This document shows, in pieces, positions 14,689 through 16,936 of a stretch of DNA of 16,936 bases. The DNA is from Chloroflexota bacterium (GTDB lineage: Bacteria > Chloroflexota > Limnocylindria > QHBO01). The stretch's first letter is position 1, and each line of letters begins with the position of its first letter. The position numbers and the translations under genes were made by a program. Under the pieces are notes generated by a model, which saw only the letters and a list, made by a program, of their open reading frames with translations, had not been told where the DNA came from and made no database searches. The DNA lies in the NCBI GenBank assembly GCA_019348395.1, contig JAHWJN010000010.1, positions 1 to 16,936 on the forward strand. Direction: 5' to 3'.

Positions 14689-15844
14689 CGGCCCTGGCCA
14701 GCTCCCGCGCGAGATAGTCGCGCAGCCCGTCATAGGCGCCCGGCCCGGTCCAGTCGGTCGGGACCAGGATGTACTGGCCGATCGTGTTCGTCGTCGCGCG
14801 CAGGACGACGTCCTCGCTCAGCTCGACGCGCCGGTCGGCCGACAGGTCGCCGGAGAGGAGGAACAGGTCGATGGCCGAGAGGTTCGTGAACATGCGGCCC
14901 TCGAGGGCGTCCATCATCCGCAGGCCGGGCACGATGGAGGTCACGCCGCCCTCGCCGAGCTCCGAGCGCAGCGCTCCGATGACGCGCGCCTGCCGTGCCG
15001 ACCTCGCGAAGTCCGTCGACTCCGACACGACCGATGTGAACCGGGCGCGGCTGTACATCAGCGCCTCGTCGCCGTCGAGGTGGATCTCGCCCGCGGCGAA
15101 CGAGCCGCTGTTCCAGCGGCCGGCCTGGTGCGCCGTCTCGGTCGTCGTGTAGCTGAAGGCGGTCGGATTCTCGACGGTAACACCGCCCACCGCGTCGACC
15201 AGTTCCTGGAAGCCCTGGAAGTCGATGCTGATCCAGTGCTCGATCTCGAGGCCCGTGACCTCGCCGACGACGCCGGCCAGCATGTCGCCAGCGCCCTCGA
15301 GCCCGCCCTGGGCGTGGCCGGCACTGAACACCTGGTTGATCTTGCCGTTCTGCGGGAACCCGGAGACGCCCTCGATCCACAGGTCGCGCGGGATCGGGAT
15401 CGAGGTCGTGGTGTCGGTCGCCGGATCGATGGAGAGCACCTGGATGGAATCGGCCAGGTAGGCGCCGTCGTGGTCTCCGCCGCCGTAACCGACCATCAGC
15501 ACGTTCACTCGCTGGCTGCCGTTCAGCGGCCCGAGCAGCGCAGTGGACGGGAAGCCGGCGGTCGAGACGGTGGCGTTGAAGGCGGCTGCCCGGATGCCGA
15601 CCAGCACCAGCGCGATGACGGCGAGCAGCAGGACGCCGACGACGAGCGCGCGAAGCGCCCCCAGCGCGGACCCACCGCGACGGCGGCGCGCCGGCCGCTG
15701 GTCACGCGCCCGGCGGGCCTGACCCCGCGGCGGGGGTCGGTCTCCCTGTCGAGTGCGGGAGCTCGAGACGCCGCCGGATCGTATGAGCTCTCGGTCGTAG
15801 GGCGGCGGGTCGTGGCGGCCGGCGAACTCTGCCTGGCGCCTCAC
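14678..15844 (-). CDS. LytR-CpsA-Psr (LCP) family envelope glycopolymer transferase
   Basis: LCP proteins transfer undecaprenyl-linked glycopolymers to peptidoglycan on the outer face of the membrane. This 388-residue protein has an Arg/Pro-rich cytosolic tail (1-58) and one membrane helix (about 60-84). The extracytoplasmic LCP domain follows, with VNVLMVGYGG (113-122), ADSIQVLSIDP (131-141), IPRDLWI (151-157), KINQVFSAG (168-176), LVDAVGGVTVENP (215-227) and YSRARF...TDFARSARQARVI (264-289). The usual arginine of the RSD motif, which aligns with Cps2A Arg244, is Leu130, while the aspartate (Asp132) and the IPRD arginine (Arg153) are kept. The GTG at 15844 has no Shine-Dalgarno but overlaps the TGA of a four-codon mini-ORF. 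It is the first gene of the leftward run. Confidence 0.92.
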   Translation of the reverse strand: MRRQAEFAGRHDPPPYDRELIRSGGVSSSRTRQGDRPPPRGQARRARDQRPARRRRGGSALGALRALVVGVLLLAVIALVLVGIRAAAFNATVSTAGFPSTALLGPLNGSQRVNVLMVGYGGGDHDGAYLADSIQVLSIDPATDTTTSIPIPRDLWIEGVSGFPQNGKINQVFSAGHAQGGLEGAGDMLAGVVGEVTGLEIEHWISIDFQGFQELVDAVGGVTVENPTAFSYTTTETAHQAGRWNSGSFAAGEIHLDGDEALMYSRARFTSVVSESTDFARSARQARVIGALRSELGEGGVTSIVPGLRMMDALEGRMFTNLSAIDLFLLSGDLSADRRVELSEDVVLRATTNTIGQYILVPTDWTGPGAYDGLRDYLARELARADAS

Positions 15845-15855
15845 GCGAAGCTCAT
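15841..15855 (-). other. Mini-ORF ending on the LCP start codon
   Basis: On the minus strand ATG AGC TTC GCG TGA (Met-Ser-Phe-Ala-stop) ends with a TGA overlapping the GTG start of the LCP gene (GTGA). It could promote reinitiation at a start that has no visible Shine-Dalgarno, or it may be chance. Confidence 0.25.
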
Positions 15856-15981
15856 TGGTGTCTGCGGATCCTCGGACTCGGTCTGGGAGCAGGCCACAGG
15901 ATACGGGCTTCGGCGGTCGCGCGCGTCGTCCGGTAAGGCGCCGGTGATCGTCCGGTAAGCGCCCCTCGTCACCATGGCCCG
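15845..15981. promoter_or_regulatory. Divergent intergenic region, probable two-way promoter
   Basis: This 137-bp region separates the leftward LCP-led gene run from the rightward helicase and must carry the transcription start of at least the helicase gene. On the minus strand TATCCT (15899-15904) is a possible -10 for the LCP gene, but I see no matching -35, so it is weak. No clear -10/-35 pair is visible on the plus strand. The main structure is a pair of 12-bp direct repeats at 15926-15959. Confidence 0.5.
15926..15959 (+). repeat. Pair of 12-bp direct repeats, possible operator
   Basis: TCGTCCGGTAAG occurs at 15926-15937 and again, identical, at 15948-15959. The start-to-start distance is 22 bp, about two helical turns. 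Both copies are followed by GC-rich bases starting GCGCC or CGCCCC. They end 22 bp before the helicase ATG. The arrangement resembles two binding sites on one face of the DNA, but no known regulator motif was recognised. Confidence 0.55.
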
Positions 15982-15985
15982 ATGA
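15974..15985 (+). other. Mini-ORF ending on the helicase start codon
   Basis: ATG GCC CGA TGA (Met-Ala-Arg-stop) ends with a TGA overlapping the ATG of the helicase gene as ATGA. The helicase start has no Shine-Dalgarno, so coupling or reinitiation is conceivable, but chance is also plausible. Confidence 0.25.
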
Positions 15986-16936
15986 ACGTCTCCGCGACCG
16001 CGCCCGTCGACATCGGCCCGCTCCTCGGCGCGCTCGACCCGGAACAGCGCGCCGCCGCCACGCTGCCGGAGGGCCCGGCGCAGATCATCGCGCCCGCGGG
16101 GAGCGGCAAGACGACGACCATGATCGCCCGCCTGGGCGTGCTGCTGTCCCGCGGGGTGGCGGCAGACCGGATCTGCGTCGTGACCTTCAATCGCGACGCA
16201 GCGCTCGACCTGGCCTCCCGGGTGGAGCGACGGCTGGCGCGCGTGGCGCCATCCGCCAGAGACATCGAGATCCGGACGCTCCACGCGCTCGCCCGCCAGG
16301 TCCTCCTCGATGCCGGCGAGGGCCGGCGGGTCGTGGCCGATCGCCTGCCGCTTCTCCGTGCGGCACGACGCCGGCTCGCGCCGGCGGATGAGGCCCCGGA
16401 AGTCTCGCAGCTCGATTGGCAGCTGTCCGCCTGGAAGGTCGAGCGCCGAGCGCCCACACCGGCCGCACGGCCCGTGCTGGACGCCTATGCCGACCTGCTC
16501 CGTGCGCGCGGCGCGGTGGACTTCGACGACCTTGTCGCGCGGGCCGCCGACCTCCTCGAGACCGATCCGGGCATACGCCTTCGCTGGCAGTCACGGTTTC
16601 TTCACGTCTGCGTGGACGAGTTCCAGGACGTGGACGCCGCCCAGCTGCGACTCGTCCGGCTGCTGGCAGCCCCGGAGGACAACCTGTTCGTGGTGGGCGA
16701 CGACGACCAGACGATCTACGCCTGGAGACTCGCCGACGTGCGACGGATCCTGCGCTTCTCGACCGACTATCCGAGCGCGCGCCAGGTGATGCTGGCGACG
16801 AACTATCGCTGCCCGGGCGCCGTGGTCGCGGCATCGGCTCGACTGGTGAGCGTCAACCGCGAGCGCTTCGCCAAGCCGATCCGGGCGCCTCGCGGTGCCG
16901 CGTCGGGGGCTGCGATCACGGCGTGGAGCACCGCCG
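15982..16936 (+). CDS. UvrD/PcrA-like superfamily 1 DNA helicase, C-terminus outside window
   Basis: This ATP-dependent 3'-5' DNA translocase is of the UvrD/Rep type; such enzymes unwind DNA in repair and replication restart. The 318 visible residues hold the Q-motif region LDPEQRAAA (18-26), Walker A APAGSGKTT (37-45), motif Ia VVTFNRDAA (67-75), Walker B VDEFQDVD (211-218), motif III VVGDDDQTIYAWR (237-249) and the start of motif IV LATNYRC (271-277). Motif Ia differs from the usual TFTNKAA, and the segment between motif Ia and Walker B (subdomain 1B) is compact. Half or more of the protein, including motifs V and VI, lies beyond the window, so the exact subfamily (UvrD, PcrA, AdnA-like or fused to another domain) cannot be assigned. 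It is divergent from the LCP gene and shares its promoter region. Confidence 0.9.
   Translation, partial: MNVSATAPVDIGPLLGALDPEQRAAATLPEGPAQIIAPAGSGKTTTMIARLGVLLSRGVAADRICVVTFNRDAALDLASRVERRLARVAPSARDIEIRTLHALARQVLLDAGEGRRVVADRLPLLRAARRRLAPADEAPEVSQLDWQLSAWKVERRAPTPAARPVLDAYADLLRARGAVDFDDLVARAADLLETDPGIRLRWQSRFLHVCVDEFQDVDAAQLRLVRLLAAPEDNLFVVGDDDQTIYAWRLADVRRILRFSTDYPSARQVMLATNYRCPGAVVAASARLVSVNRERFAKPIRAPRGAASGAAITAWSTA

Noticed and set aside
15920..15975. SOS (LexA) or PafBC-type DNA-damage motif upstream of the helicase
   Set aside because: The repeat TCGTCCGGTAAG does not fit the LexA or the TTGTCRGTG-type consensus in either orientation.
15841..16284. 147-codon minus-strand frame opposite the helicase gene
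   Set aside because: It is antisense to a strongly supported helicase, has no domain signature, and ends at the LCP start by chance. Only its last four codons were kept, as a possible mini-ORF.
1..16936. Mobile elements, CRISPR arrays, tRNA or rRNA genes, defence or biosynthetic clusters
   Set aside because: No transposase, spaced repeat array, tRNA-like fold or relevant protein family was seen. Almost all of the window is occupied by housekeeping genes.

Overview
The window is a GC-rich (roughly 70 % by eye), tightly packed bacterial chromosome segment. Thirteen complete genes and one partial gene all lie on the minus strand from 15844 down to 1. One divergent helicase gene on the plus strand runs off the right edge. 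Gene content (whiA, a membrane-anchored yvcK, rapZ, type 2 pyrF, separate secD and secF, tatA/tatC, an LCP-family protein) and the near absence of TTA, CTA and TCA codons point to a high-GC monoderm-type lineage. Chloroflexota (Limnocylindria-like) is my best guess, with a deep actinobacterial lineage as the alternative. This is inference from gene order and sequence style; no marker in the window settles the taxonomy.

Layout in the direction of transcription (right to left): LytR-CpsA-Psr envelope protein, NUDIX hydrolase, uvrC, secD, secF, recJ, pyrF, tatA, tatC, histone-deacetylase-like amidohydrolase, rapZ, yvcK, whiA, tpiA, gpmI (3' end outside the window). Five junctions are 4-nt ATGA overlaps (recJ/pyrF, tatC/deacetylase, rapZ/yvcK, whiA/tpiA, tpiA/gpmI) and several others are gaps of 3 to 24 nt, so much of the run is probably co-transcribed and translationally coupled. 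The longest gaps inside the run are about 43 nt (tatA/tatC) and 48 to 108 nt (uvrC/secD, depending on the secD start). Each contains a GC-rich hairpin. There is no gene-free stretch over 300 bases; the largest is the 137-bp divergent region 15845-15981.

Functionally the run mixes DNA repair (uvrC, recJ, divergent UvrD-type helicase), protein export (secD/secF, tatA/tatC), cell-envelope control (LCP protein, rapZ, yvcK, whiA), central metabolism (tpiA, gpmI) and pyrimidine synthesis (pyrF). The uvrC...rapZ-yvcK-whiA...tpiA part is a known conserved neighbourhood of Gram-positive-type bacteria. Here it is split by the secDF-recJ-pyrF-tat-deacetylase block.

I found no mobile element, CRISPR array, tRNA, rRNA, defence system or biosynthetic cluster. 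The most interesting features are local: a shortened N-terminal half in WhiA, a Pro/Ser/Thr/Ala-rich insert built partly from an 18-bp tandem repeat in SecF, and a pair of 12-bp direct repeats spaced 22 bp apart in the divergent LCP/helicase intergenic region. Smaller oddities are two mini-ORFs that each end on the start codon of a divergent gene, and residue changes in TpiA and the LCP protein. I do not see a convincing undescribed multi-gene system.
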